Source of the DNA: Granulicella tundricola MP5ACTX9
Lineage (GTDB): Bacteria > Acidobacteriota > Terriglobia > Terriglobales > Acidobacteriaceae
Length of the DNA: 64,000 nucleotides
Assembly: GCF_000178975.2 (NCBI RefSeq)
Contig: NC_015059.1
Span: 1 to 64,000, forward strand
Reading direction: 5' to 3'
Position numbers and translations under genes: made by a program. Below the pieces are notes generated by a model. That model saw only the letters and a program-made list of their open reading frames with translations, made no database searches and was not told the DNA's origin. Positions 53,768-62,350 of this stretch are shown here, piece after piece. Each line of letters begins with the position of its first letter. Positions within the stretch are counted from its first letter, which is position 1.

Positions 53768-53794
53768 GCCCTCTCATTCAGAGAGGGCCTTTTG
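53768..53794 (+). terminator. Intrinsic terminator
   Basis: GCCCTCTC, loop ATTCA, GAGAGGGC and then CTTTTG: an 8-bp perfect stem with a short T run on the plus strand. Confidence 0.75.
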
Positions 53795-53880
53795 TTGTAG
53801 GAGGCAGGCCGCCGGCCATCCTAGACTCCGCCACAACGGGCCTAGTCTGCTCGAGACGAGTAGCTCGTCCTGATCCAAAG

Positions 53881-54066
53881 CTATTTCATTGCGGCGAATT
53901 CACCCCGCTGAACCGTATTGAGCGAAAACTCACTACAGACGTGCTGAGCCTGCGCTTTCAGAAGCGTCGGCGCTTCATCGGAGGTGCGTACTACTTGGCA
54001 GCATTTAGAGCAGATGGACTCTTCCAGAGAGCCAAGACGTTTGATGAAGTCGCGCAGAACGGGCAT
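53881..54066 (-). CDS. 61-residue protein with C-x2-C ... H-x-C motif
   Basis: From ATG 54066 with GGAG eight bases upstream (MPVLRDFIKRLGSLEESICS). The motif is ICSKCCQVVRTS and AQAQHVC, closest to the product of 43944. A 20-residue tail follows the motif. A frame to 54156 is open but without start support. Function is unknown. Confidence 0.62.
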   Translation of the reverse strand: MPVLRDFIKRLGSLEESICSKCCQVVRTSDEAPTLLKAQAQHVCSEFSLNTVQRGEFAAMK

Positions 54067-54159
54067 TATGAATCTCCGACCTAAATTGTGTTCGGGAAGT
54101 GACTTGAAGATGAGCGTACGGGCAGCCGTGGCCTCGGTCTGTACTGTCTGCGACAAAGA

Positions 54160-54575
54160 TCTATTTGGCGTTTTGATCCCCTCAACATTTCAAAGTGCCC
54201 GTCTTCCCTGCACCCTGTTGAGCGTCTCAGGATCATTATTCTGCACGTTCGGAATGTCCTACGCCCGAGATTGCGGGGCAGCGATCTTCTCAGTGTTTCG
54301 TGAGGGGCGTCGCACATTCCGTAGCTCGCCGAGGAGCGTCGTACTCGTCAACGATATCTATCTCGTCAGGGCCAAGCTATGCGCGCTTTATCAACGTCTC
54401 GGACTGGAGGAGGTCCACCTCCTTGGCGGAACAAGCGTCCAGCAGCGCGGCCCATAGGACCCTAGGTGAGGATTCGCAGAAATCAGATCAGAACCTCTGG
54501 GTAGAAACGCATCTCAACCCGTCTCAGATTTGATTGACTACCCTGAGCCATCGGCATCCCTGCCGTGCTTTCCTG
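54160..54575. other. Intergenic, no gene recognised
   Basis: Short overlapping frames only. None has a start signal or a recognised motif. Confidence 0.35.
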
Positions 54576-54581
54576 CTCGTG

Positions 54582-54776
54582 CTAATCGTCGCCGAAGAGG
54601 CTCGCTTGCTTCGCGGCAACGCCTCCCCGGTCCAGATTCGCGAGCCGCGCCTCCCACTTCTCGACCAACTTCGACGCTTGCCGGCTGCGGGCGTTGGGCG
54701 TTGGGCGTTGGGCGCGTGCGAGCATCCGCTCTACGTGTTCTCTGCGGCGGTCAGGTGAGGTCTGAGTGGGCTTCAA
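54582..54776 (-). CDS. Hypothetical small protein (64 aa)
   Basis: Charged and helical (MKPTQTSPDRRREHVERMLA, SKLVEKWEARLANLDRGGVA). The gene contains a 7-bp tandem repeat (GCGTTGG, three copies) near 54693-54715. It lies 28 bases downstream of the gene at 54805. No family is recognised. Confidence 0.4.
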   Translation of the reverse strand: MKPTQTSPDRRREHVERMLARAQRPTPNARSRQASKLVEKWEARLANLDRGGVAAKQASLFGDD

Positions 54777-54804
54777 GGGTCTCCCTGAAGTCTACGGTCC
54801 ACCC

Positions 54805-55113
54805 CTACGGCTCGTACTGCTTCATGACGTCACTGGCCATCTTCTTTTTGTCTTTGCGGATGGAGTCGGTCAGCTTTTGGAAGCTCTCTGCGGTCCAGGT
54901 CTCGTGCAAGAGTATGCCCCGGAGCGCATTCAACAAGAGGACTCGGTTGGCGATCACTCCAGACCCAAACTGCTTATGCCTCCGAGGACGATCGACTGCC
55001 TTTACCGTATTTGATGACTGTAAAAGTTCGGCGAAACCAGGGTGTGTGTGTTCCACGACGGCGCAACTGCTCGCGGGATGGGTACCGACTTTATCCTTCA
55101 GGACATCGGCCAA
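54805..55113 (-). CDS. Hypothetical protein (102 aa)
   Basis: The product starts MADVLKDKVGTHPASSCAVV. The rest is mixed, with a Lys-rich C-terminal helix (SFQKLTDSIRKDKKKMASDV). It forms a pair with the gene at 54582 and is divergent from the second rep gene. No family is recognised. Confidence 0.45.
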   Translation of the reverse strand: MADVLKDKVGTHPASSCAVVEHTHPGFAELLQSSNTVKAVDRPRRHKQFGSGVIANRVLLLNALRGILLHETWTAESFQKLTDSIRKDKKKMASDVMKQYEP

Positions 55114-55269
55114 GCCACAACGAACAGTCTTCTACGTAAGATGAATGATGCGGGATATGTCCGTACATCGGCTTATCAGTTCGTTAGGAGTGGGTTCATG
55201 CATTAGTAAGGACCTGATGCTAAACGAGTTGGCTGCACCGAACTAGCTTGCCATTGGAGTCCGACGCCT

Positions 55270-56262
55270 ATGAAGAGAACGATTGAGCCACCAATCATTG
55301 AGGTCGTTGCCGACAGACCTAAGACGAAGCGAAACCCAACATTGGAGCGCAAAGTGGCAAAAGAACGCCTCGCCACGAGACTCGGAGATATTGCGGTCGC
55401 CAGACATGAGGGGTCGTTGGGCGACGAATACATCAAGCTAGCACAGGCGATGATTCTGTGCACACTCCCTTACAGCGAGACGAAGGAGACGCGGATAACG
55501 CGTCAAGCACGTTTAGGCGATGGTTCTATCTTGTCTGTCACGTTCTCCGCGTCAGCACCGGATGTTCCTCTTCCTTTTGGGGCAGATAGAAAGCTTCTTG
55601 CATGGCTTTTCGATAGGGCAATTCGTTCAGACTCGTCTTTCATTCCATGGACATCTGCCACCGAATACCAGAGAGAGACGGGTCTATCTATCGGAGGAAG
55701 TGGCAATCGCGATCTTAATAAACGGTTTATGCGCGTTGCGGGACTAGTGATCAACATTCAGAGGAAAGCAGACAGAACCAAACACGACATTACGTACCCA
55801 ATCATCGAGCGATCCTTTTTGCCGGCGTCCATCACGGGACAACGGGCAAGTGATGAGGGTCAGTCAAGTCTCCCGGAGATGGGGGATCGCTTTGGCTTTC
55901 AACTTAACGCTGGTCTCTTTGAAGACATCAGAAGACACCACATCGTTCTTCCACGAAAGATCTGGCTTGAGCTCAGCGGCGCAACACAAGTTCAGGATTT
56001 GGTCTACTGGTTGATTTTTCGTTGCTACTCCGCCGCAAGTGAAAGTGTCATTCCTTGGGCCGCACTTAGTGAACAGTTCCCTCAGGACAAAAACCCGCGC
56101 CGCACCAGGGCCAACGCCCGTCAAGCCATAAGGATACTGACCACGTTGTGGCCTAGTGTCCAAATTAGAGAGGTTCCACAAGGGATTTGGGTTAATCACA
56201 CTCCCGAGGCCATGCTCGAGGATGACGTCACGAAAGGACGAGTTCGAAAATTGGGAAAGTGA
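55270..56262 (+). CDS. repA2: Plasmid replication initiator, RepA family (replicon 2)
   Basis: 330 residues. It follows the same plan as repA at 35570: AQAMILCTLPYSETKE (compare LVQCTLPHSDP), VPLPFGADRKLLAWLFDRAI (compare YPYGSIPRLLLFW), YQRETGLSIGGSGNRDLNKR and a C-terminal winged helix (LPRKIWLELSGATQVQDLVY). Overall similarity is low, so these are different replicons rather than recent copies. GGAG lies 10 bases before the ATG. The origin with iterons and a DnaA box begins eight bases after the stop. Confidence 0.85.
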   Translation: MKRTIEPPIIEVVADRPKTKRNPTLERKVAKERLATRLGDIAVARHEGSLGDEYIKLAQAMILCTLPYSETKETRITRQARLGDGSILSVTFSASAPDVPLPFGADRKLLAWLFDRAIRSDSSFIPWTSATEYQRETGLSIGGSGNRDLNKRFMRVAGLVINIQRKADRTKHDITYPIIERSFLPASITGQRASDEGQSSLPEMGDRFGFQLNAGLFEDIRRHHIVLPRKIWLELSGATQVQDLVYWLIFRCYSAASESVIPWAALSEQFPQDKNPRRTRANARQAIRILTTLWPSVQIREVPQGIWVNHTPEAMLEDDVTKGRVRKLGK

Positions 56263-56269
56263 CCAGGAC

Positions 56270-56618
56270 GTACGCGGAGTGCCAATTGGCGTTCCGCGTA
56301 CGCTTATCCACAGGGAGAAGCGTAGTTTTGTTTTTTTCATTGGCATTGCGAGTACAGGACCGCAGGCATTCCACGTACGGACAAATTGGCATTCCATGTA
56401 CGCTAATTTGGCATTCCGTGGACAATTCATTGGCATTCCGCGTACTGCTTAATAAGGAAGCAAGAGATACAAGAGATCAGAAGATCAAACAAGAGGTTCA
56501 TGAGTAGAGAGCAACGTTACTGGGAAAAACAAAAGGAACTTAAATCCTGTACGTGGAATGCCAAACAAGGATTCTCACACGTTGTCATCGAGACTTTGAA
56601 GCGTACGTGGAATGCCAA
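56270..56618 (+). other. oriV: Origin of replication with iterons and DnaA box (replicon 2)
   Basis: TTGGCATTCCgcGTACG-type iterons start (GGCATT) at 56342, 56365, 56388, 56410 and 56432, spaced 23, 23, 22 and 22 bases. One more at 56288 forms an imperfect palindrome with an inverted copy at 56270. Two inverted copies (GTACGTGGAATGCCAA) are at 56549 and 56603. A perfect DnaA box TTATCCACA is at 56304-56312 and a T-rich stretch at 56326-56338. This is the textbook layout of an iteron origin next to its rep. Confidence 0.88.
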
Positions 56619-56699
56619 TAAGGGATTGTGCGATCTTCGAATCCCAACGTTCTTTGTTCTTCTCCGAATTCCTGAGCAAAAAGGTTAACCATTTTGGCA

Positions 56700-57120
56700 G
56701 CGCTTTTATCTGAAGCGCGTTTTCCCTCGCTCCTGCTTTTAAACACTTTCCGCCTGGGCCACAGGCACTACTCGTGTTTACTTATGGTCTTCTGTACTCA
56801 TATATCTACTGCTTCCTCATTAAGGTAAGGCGGAAGCCCACCTTTTAGACACGGAAGCTAACTTCCGGCTACTCGGAAACCCACTGGTGACTGAGGAAAT
56901 CTTGAGAGTCTGTTGATATACACGGAAGCCCACGTCTGGTCAGTTATCGAGTTATGCCCAGCTCGCAGCTTGCGTTACGAGCGTGGCCAATAGCATCATT
57001 CTGGTGAGCTCAGGTTGTATACGCGGAAGCCCAATCCCACTCCCAAATAGATGCGTAAGGGGTACCATGAGCGAATAAAGCGGTTCAAGGTGTCAAAAAC
57101 CGTAAAGGATGGTCTCCTGT
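56700..57120. repeat. CGGAAGCCCA repeats beyond the origin
   Basis: CGGAAGCCCA occurs at 56831, 56923 and 57024, with variants at 56852 (CGGAAGCTAA) and 56874 (CGGAAACCCA). Two are preceded by TATAC. No gene is present. They may be additional initiator or regulatory sites of the second replicon. Confidence 0.6.
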
Positions 57121-57124
57121 GTAT

Positions 57125-57237
57125 GTAGCAATCTAAACGGCTAGAATGCTAACCCATTCTCGCCACCCTGGAATGGCTAGCGGTGGGCTTTCGCGTATAT
57201 AGCAATCCGCCCTCTAGATGTCTAGCAGGCTAGAGCT
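57125..57237. repeat. 8-bp-phased YTAG/YTAA arrays, left group
   Basis: Array A at 57125-57156 is GTAGCAAT CTAAACGG CTAGAATG CTAACCCA: TA at 57126, 57134, 57142 and 57150. Array B at 57214-57237 is CTAGATGT CTAGCAGG CTAGAGCT. The motif is YTAR followed by four free bases, in exact 8-bp register. Related arrays surround parA. Confidence 0.75.
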
Positions 57238-57310
57238 TTCGAATGCGGTTCTTAGCAGTGTCATCGTGAAGCATGCCGGCGCTGGCTCTTGCGACCCACA
57301 GACCCCTTAG

Positions 57311-57845
57311 GGAAACTCTGCACAAGTTTCGCGTCGGCGGCCTGATGGATTAATCCGATGGTTAGGGGTGGATGGCGATGAGGCAACAGACTTTTGCGTC
57401 GCAGTCGAGCTTTGAGAAGTATGGGCGGAAGTCTCGGCGGGGGTTGTTTCTGGATGAGATGGAAGTGGTTGTTCCATGGGTCGAGTTACAGGCTCTGGTC
57501 GAGCCACACGACCCGAAGGCCGGCAACGGCCGTCGTCCTGTCGGGCTTGGGATCATGCTGCGGACCTACTTCATGCAGCAGTGGTTCAACTTGTCCGACC
57601 CTGGCTTCGAGGAGGCGTTTCACGAGTCCTCCACGCTGCGGCGGTTCGCCGGCGTCGACCTGGGGCGTGGCTCCGGCACCGGATGAAACGACAGTGCTGC
57701 GCTTCCGCCACCTGCTCGAAAAGCATGACCTCGGCGGTGCCATGCTCGACGCGGTGAACCTGCATCTGGCGGCCAGGGGCATCCGCATCGAGACCGGCAC
57801 GATCGTGGATGCGACCATTATTCATGCGCCTTCTTCGAACAAGAG
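57311..57845 (+). mobile_element. IS5-family fragment, copy 4 (5' half only)
   Basis: It starts with GGAAACTCTGCACAAGTTTC after TTAG and encodes the N-terminal half of the transposase, frameshifted near 57665 (GVDLG/GVAPAPDETTVLRF) and ending after TIIHAPSS. It is more diverged from copy 2 than the others and has lost its other end, so it is an older insertion. Confidence 0.85.
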
Positions 57846-57987
57846 CTGGAAGTGTAAGGCTGGTGTGGCTCTTCGCAGCGGCTTCCGCATCGGAAACCAG
57901 CGTCTCACTTCATAGATCGTCTACAAACGTTTTGCTGACGATAAATGAGAGACATCCCACGGGTGCTTGCTCTTACTGTTCAAAGCA

Positions 57988-58019
57988 CTAGAGCGCTAAC
58001 GTGCTGAGCGTTTAGCCTC
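57988..58019. repeat. 8-bp-phased array at the end of the par operon
   Basis: CTAGAGCG CTAACGTG CTGAGCGT TTAGCCTC in exact 8-bp register. It overlaps the stop codon of the ParA partner gene. Confidence 0.7.
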
Positions 58020-58328
58020 GTTGATTAGCCACGTAGAGAGAAGTTCTTCTGCCAGGTCTGACATATCGCGTGGGTCGTCGTTGCTCTTGAGGACGTAATC
58101 GCATTCGGCATACGTCTTCTTGCGAACGTAAAAGGTTCTCCCCTGGTAGGCGTCATTCTTGCTCTTAGCTAGAGACTTCGCCTTTGACTTTGCAACTGAC
58201 ACCCGGCTTGTTGGAGCCGTGTCGTCTGTGCCAACCGGAGCCGCTTCAGGCTCCTCGGGTTGGGGGCGTTTACGTGGGGCAAGCAGGCCGTCGAACTGAC
58301 TTCCGGTGGTCTTAGTTGCTGTTGCCAT
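57996..58328 (-). CDS. parB: ParA partner, probable centromere-binding protein (ParB-like, small)
   Basis: 110 residues. The first 65 are disordered and rich in Pro, Lys and Ser. The C-terminal part GRTFYVRKKTYAECDYVLKS and SDLAEELLSTWLINEA fits one beta strand and two helices, as in ribbon-helix-helix DNA-binding proteins. The start overlaps parA by 17 bases. Small RHH partners of ParA bind tandem short repeats, and the 8-bp-phased YTAG arrays at both sides of this operon are the likely target. Confidence 0.7.
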   Translation of the reverse strand: MATATKTTGSQFDGLLAPRKRPQPEEPEAAPVGTDDTAPTSRVSVAKSKAKSLAKSKNDAYQGRTFYVRKKTYAECDYVLKSNDDPRDMSDLAEELLSTWLINEAKRSAR

Positions 58329-58923
58329 ACGCTACGACTTCCTTTCCGGTAGAGACATACGCTTCCCAGGCGCGAGCCGCGCGTGGGTCATCTACAGCGG
58401 AGACGATTATGCCTGCCGCCGCTGCCTTCTCAAACGCCTTCAGTAAGGGAATGGTGGCGCTGAAGGTCGGGATCCCGGCCTTCTCCAACGCATTGCGCAG
58501 GTTGTTCGCTTCCGCCTGAGGTGGTGGTGGTGCTTTGGTGATGAGGACGCGATAGTTATCAGCCTTCATCTCTACCAGAGCCTCGATGGTCTGCCGAAGA
58601 CCGTCGCTGTCCATCGTTGCAGGGACAGCAGGGATTATAAGGAGGTCGCACCCGTCTGCGAGAGCTTTGAGGTCCGCATCGCTCGGTCGCTGGCCCGTGT
58701 CGATCACCGTGTGCTCAAAGTCGCGGGCAAGTTTCACGGCTGAACGAACGTCGGCAATCCGGTACGGCAAGCCTTCGCCCCTAGTCGCCCATTCAGTTGC
58801 GTTGCGGGTACCATCTCCGTCGAGCAGCAAAGTGGGGCCTAGCGTCTGGAGGTAAGCGGCAATGTGTATCGCCGTTGTGGTCTTTCCGACCCCACCCTTA
58901 AAACTGGCAACTGCTACATGCAT
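58312..58923 (-). CDS. parA: ParA-family partition ATPase
   Basis: 203 residues. The deviant Walker A is ASFKGGVGKTTTAIHIAAYL, Walker A' is LLLDGDGTRNATEWA, and motif B is EHTVIDTGQRPSDADL. There is no N-terminal HTH, so it is of the short type (Ib), which leaves autoregulation to the partner protein. ATP-bound ParA coats the nucleoid and moves plasmid copies through the partner. An array of six to seven 8-bp repeats lies directly upstream of its start. Confidence 0.92.
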   Translation of the reverse strand: MHVAVASFKGGVGKTTTAIHIAAYLQTLGPTLLLDGDGTRNATEWATRGEGLPYRIADVRSAVKLARDFEHTVIDTGQRPSDADLKALADGCDLLIIPAVPATMDSDGLRQTIEALVEMKADNYRVLITKAPPPPQAEANNLRNALEKAGIPTFSATIPLLKAFEKAAAAGIIVSAVDDPRAARAWEAYVSTGKEVVAYGNSN

Positions 58924-58941
58924 GGCGATCCTTTCAATGTG

Positions 58942-58997
58942 CTAGGCCGTTAGACGGTTAGAATATCAGCATACTAGATGTTTAGACTGTCAAATTT
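58942..58997. repeat. 8-bp-phased array upstream of parA (candidate parS and operator)
   Basis: CTAGGCCG TTAGACGG TTAGAATA TCAGCATA CTAGATGT TTAGACTG TCAAATTT follow each other without a gap, each starting with a YTAG or YCAR-like tetramer. It begins 19 bases before the parA start and so overlaps its likely promoter. Confidence 0.8.
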
Positions 58998-59284
58998 GAA
59001 CATCTTGAAAGAGGGTGCGCCGGTATGATCGGCGCTTCCCTCTCCTTCCGTCGGTGTCCTGGCCTTCCAGGCAGTGGCCCGTGATGAGGTCCACTGCGCG
59101 TGAGGCGCTGGCCGCCGTTTGCACGATCAGACGATTGTCCTGCTTAGGCTGGCGATGATGCGATCGGTGACGATCTGGTAAACGCTAGGCCCGTCGTTGG
59201 GTGCTTGTTTCACGTTGATCTCCTGACATGATTGGTGAGGCTATGCGGTTGTGGCGTTGTTCCTGCGCTGCCGATACAATTACC

Positions 59285-60028
59285 GTAACGCGCTAACAAT
59301 AGACTTCTAAATTGTTGGATTGCTAAGGCACTAGGTGTCTACGTTAACCTACTGTGACTCATAGCCCTTTCAACCGCTTGGCTGCGTTTGTGTTAGAGTA
59401 CGCCTTGGACTTGACACACGTCGGAGTGGGAGACAGTTGCAAGAGCCGGATTGCCATTCGAAGGGCGGGCGTACTTTGCCTGGTCTGCATAAGCGCAGCG
59501 CGGAAGATAAAGGTGGCTCTTGCGCGCGCCGGCGGGAGCCCATTAGGGATGGGTCCTTGTTTCGGGTTCACTGTAGGCGCAGTACTAGGTTTGGGCCAAT
59601 GCGGTGTCCCCCTGGGATGAGCAGTCTCTAAGACAGGGCCGCTTTCTCAGGCGCAGGCTGGGAGCCGGAAAGGGTGCAGATCTTCCCAAGGTTCATCCTG
59701 AGACGCTAGCGCCTTAGCATTTTGAAACGCTAAGTGGCTACGTACGCGAAAGCCAGCAACGATATTTAACAACAAACTTGAATTTGCGGAGTGATTGGCA
59801 CTGGATTGGTCCGCGATGTGAAGAGGGAAGTTCCGGTATCTCGATTCTGCAATTGCTGTGGGGTGCATGCTTTGTCACTCCTGACTGGGTTCGTGCATCG
59901 TGGAGGGTTGGGGCTGTGTTCCCGTACTGCCTTGTGGAAAACTCCCTGTCGGCTGTTCGCAAATTCTTCCGCGATACACCAAGACCTGTTAGCGTGTTAG
60001 CAGTTTGAAGTGCTAAATGGCTGTCCAC
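59285..60028. repeat. 8-bp-phased arrays, right group
   Basis: Array E: GTAACGCG CTAACAAT at 59285, then ATAGACTT CTAAATTG TTGGATTG CTAAGGCA CTAGGTGT CTACGTTA at 59299-59346. Array F: CTAGCGCC TTAGCATT TTGAAACG CTAAGTGG CTACGTAC at 59706-59745. Array G: TTAGCGTG TTAGCAGT TTGAAGTG CTAAATGG at 59989-60020. F and G are also copies of each other, including the central TTGAA octamer. No gene is recognised between 58924 and 60060. Confidence 0.75.
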
Positions 60029-60071
60029 GCGCGGCAATTAGTAGGTACCGCGAATGGCGGAAGTTAGCGTA

Positions 60072-60416
60072 TGCGGTCGCTATGTCCGTCCAGCAACAAA
60101 CAGAAGATCGCGGAATACTTTCAGGCGAATCCGCAACCCGAGGAGTCCCGATACCGGATGTGGATTACAACGTTTGCGCCGGCCACCTCCAGCCAATCAT
60201 CCAACAGAGCAGGGAATCAAACAAACGAGAGCTGGTGATTCCTCGCTGGGGTCTTGTCGCCTTCTACACCAAAGAGCTAAGCGATATTAAGGACCCTTCT
60301 ACCATCAAAACTCGAGCCGAGTCGACCACCAAGGACCCTACCTACCTAGCGTGAACCTGTGAAAAAGCGTCGCAGCATCGTTCCCCGCAACGCATTTTTG
60401 GAATGGGTGCGGAACT
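60072..60416 (+). pseudogene. SRAP (YedK/HMCES-like) remnant
   Basis: CGRYVRP, then (after a shift) SNKQKIAEYFQANPQPEE, then (another shift) PIPDVDYNV, LQPIIQQSRESNKRELVIPR, WGLVAFYTKELSDIKDPSTI and finally KKRRSIVP and AFLEW in yet another frame. The order is that of SOS-response-associated peptidases that cap abasic sites through Cys2. The initiator before the Cys reads GTA instead of ATG. Several indels make it non-functional. Confidence 0.78.
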
Positions 60417-60801
60417 GAAAGTCGTCACGATGATTGTCCCGCGTTGTCACGTGATCCGACCAGCGGTGCCATCGGCAGTACCTTAGAAGGTCAAGCGGAG
60501 CGATAACGCTCTGTCAAGAAGCCCTCAGGCAATGTAGCTGCAGCCGCAATGCCAGCGAACGAACCGCGACCAGAGTGCATCAGCTAAATAGCGGGAATGC
60601 ACGATTCCTTCCATTTCCCCAGTGAAGTCAGTCTCGGCATCGCCTCCGAACGATTGGAGACCACATGTTTCGACGGCGGGGATGAATGCGTGAACGCGCA
60701 TTTATTGTCAGTTCTCGCTAATGTTGCACCCGATAATTGCGGATATCTGGGTAGTAATTTAGGACCAGCCATTTGCTCGCTTGTAGCTTTGGCTGCAATG
60801 T

Positions 60802-62331
60802 GGGTTCTTCCGTACATTTGGTGAAGCTTGTTCATGTGCCAGCGGTGACGGCGTAGCGCCTCTTTTCAAGCTCTCTGCAGCACTCGGAGCCTGAGCAGAT
60901 CGAAGCTTGCTCGGCCATACATTTGCCGCTTGATGAGCTTGAGCCGACGGACTTGCCCTTCTACTGGGCCGTTGCTTCAGGGCAGATGCAAGGCAGCTTC
61001 GACCGCTTCCCGATCGCGTGTTGAGTGCGGAGGCGAAGCGGCTTAGAGCGGTGTGCCGGGCAGCTTCAAGCCACTCGGACCAGGCAGCAAGATCGCGGCT
61101 GCGAACGATACGAAAGAACTCCTTGCCAAGGTGTGCAAGCTTGCTGATCTCGGGAGAAGCGCGATAAAGCTCGTCCAAATATGGCTTTGCTGAAGCTGTT
61201 TCCTTCAGAATGTGCCACGCTGTATGTCTTGGCGAGCAATGAACCTGTGGCCTTTTTAGCTTTTCAACTTCATTTCTCTTGTCATTTCCTCGATGTTTCT
61301 GGAGCCAGTTCCAGACACTGCTGAGCTGGCCACGGTATCCCTGCTGTTGCAGTTCTCGCAAAGTTGGCTGACATTGCGGCAGCCCTGCAGCAGGCGTTGA
61401 TCAAGATAGTCTGCGTAGGGGTCGACCGAGTGTGGGTAGCAAAGAGGCGTCCTCTCAGGGAACGTGCCAGCCTGTACCCATCGCTGCATGGTGCGCAGAC
61501 TGATGTCAAGTTGGCGAGCGACGTCGGACTGATTCACGCCAACTTCTATGAGGTCCTTTACTTGTTGATAGAGACCATACCTACGCTCGCGGTTCTTCTG
61601 CTTCGTTGTCCTGGATGGCGAGGCTGAAACCTGCAGTGTTGTGACTGGTTCTGTCGAGTCAAAAGGCTGGGACTGGGCCGCTTGCGCCATGACACGGCGA
61701 TGGGGTTCGAGAGTGCTTCTGAGTGCCTCACTCAGGTTGTTCAGGAGATGCCACCGATCCGCAATCTGGATCGCCTGTGGAGCCGCTTTCTGGGCTGCCT
61801 CGGCATAGGAGCTGGCACGATCACGGCTGATGATCCGCGTTCCCAGGTGTTTTCTGAGCCAGTCAGCTAGCGTCTCTGACGCCCGATCGGGAAGAAGGTC
61901 TACGACCTTGCCCGCTTCCAGATCGCAAGAATAGTCCCGTAGCGATGGCGCTTCTTCCATGCCCAGTCATCGATGCCGAGAACGCGAGGACTCGTCGCCA
62001 TGTCTGGCTGAACCTGACGCCGTAGCTGTCGAAGCGCATCGTGGATTCACTCGCAAGTAAGCCGAGGCGCCCTGCAAGACGAGCGCCGGCCTGGCCGCCA
62101 AGAGCTAACGTGATCCAGTCTAAAGCTCGCCGCACACCGGGCAGTAAGCCATAGCGCGGCAGGCCTGTCATTCCATCTGGATCGCCCCGTCCTTCGGACG
62201 AAGACACACCAGCTTCACTTCAGAAAGACTCGGTTAGCAGATTGCCTGGATCATCAAGAGCCTCCACAGCTACCTCTTTCTTACCCTACCCACGCCTGCT
62301 GGAAAGAATCACCAAATGTACCGAAGAACCC
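60802..62331 (-). mobile_element. ISL3-family element, second and decayed copy
   Basis: The termini are GGGTTCTTCCGTACATTTGG on the left and ACCAAATGTACCGAAGAACC on the right. They are close to those of the element at 2210-3935. No matching 8-bp flanks were found, so the insertion is old or rearranged. Orientation is opposite to the first copy. Confidence 0.8.
60866..62207 (-). pseudogene. ISL3-family transposase, decayed
   Basis: Pieces in different frames read ALDWITLALGGQAGARLAGR, DLEAGKVVDLLPDRASETLA, ISRDRASSYAEAAQ, IQIADRWHLLNNLSEALRST, and TAWHILKETASAKPYLDELY. The zinc-binding N-terminus is missing and several indels break the DDE core. Confidence 0.82.
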
Positions 62332-62350
62332 AAATAAACTCAAAAGCTAC

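Noticed and set aside
54693..54715. Three copies of the 7-bp unit GCGTTGG
   Set aside because: Short tandem repeat inside a small gene; likely slippage, no functional evidence.
60794..62339. Target duplication of the second ISL3 element
   Set aside because: Eight bases on the left (TGCAATGT) and right (AAATAAAC) do not match in any register tried.
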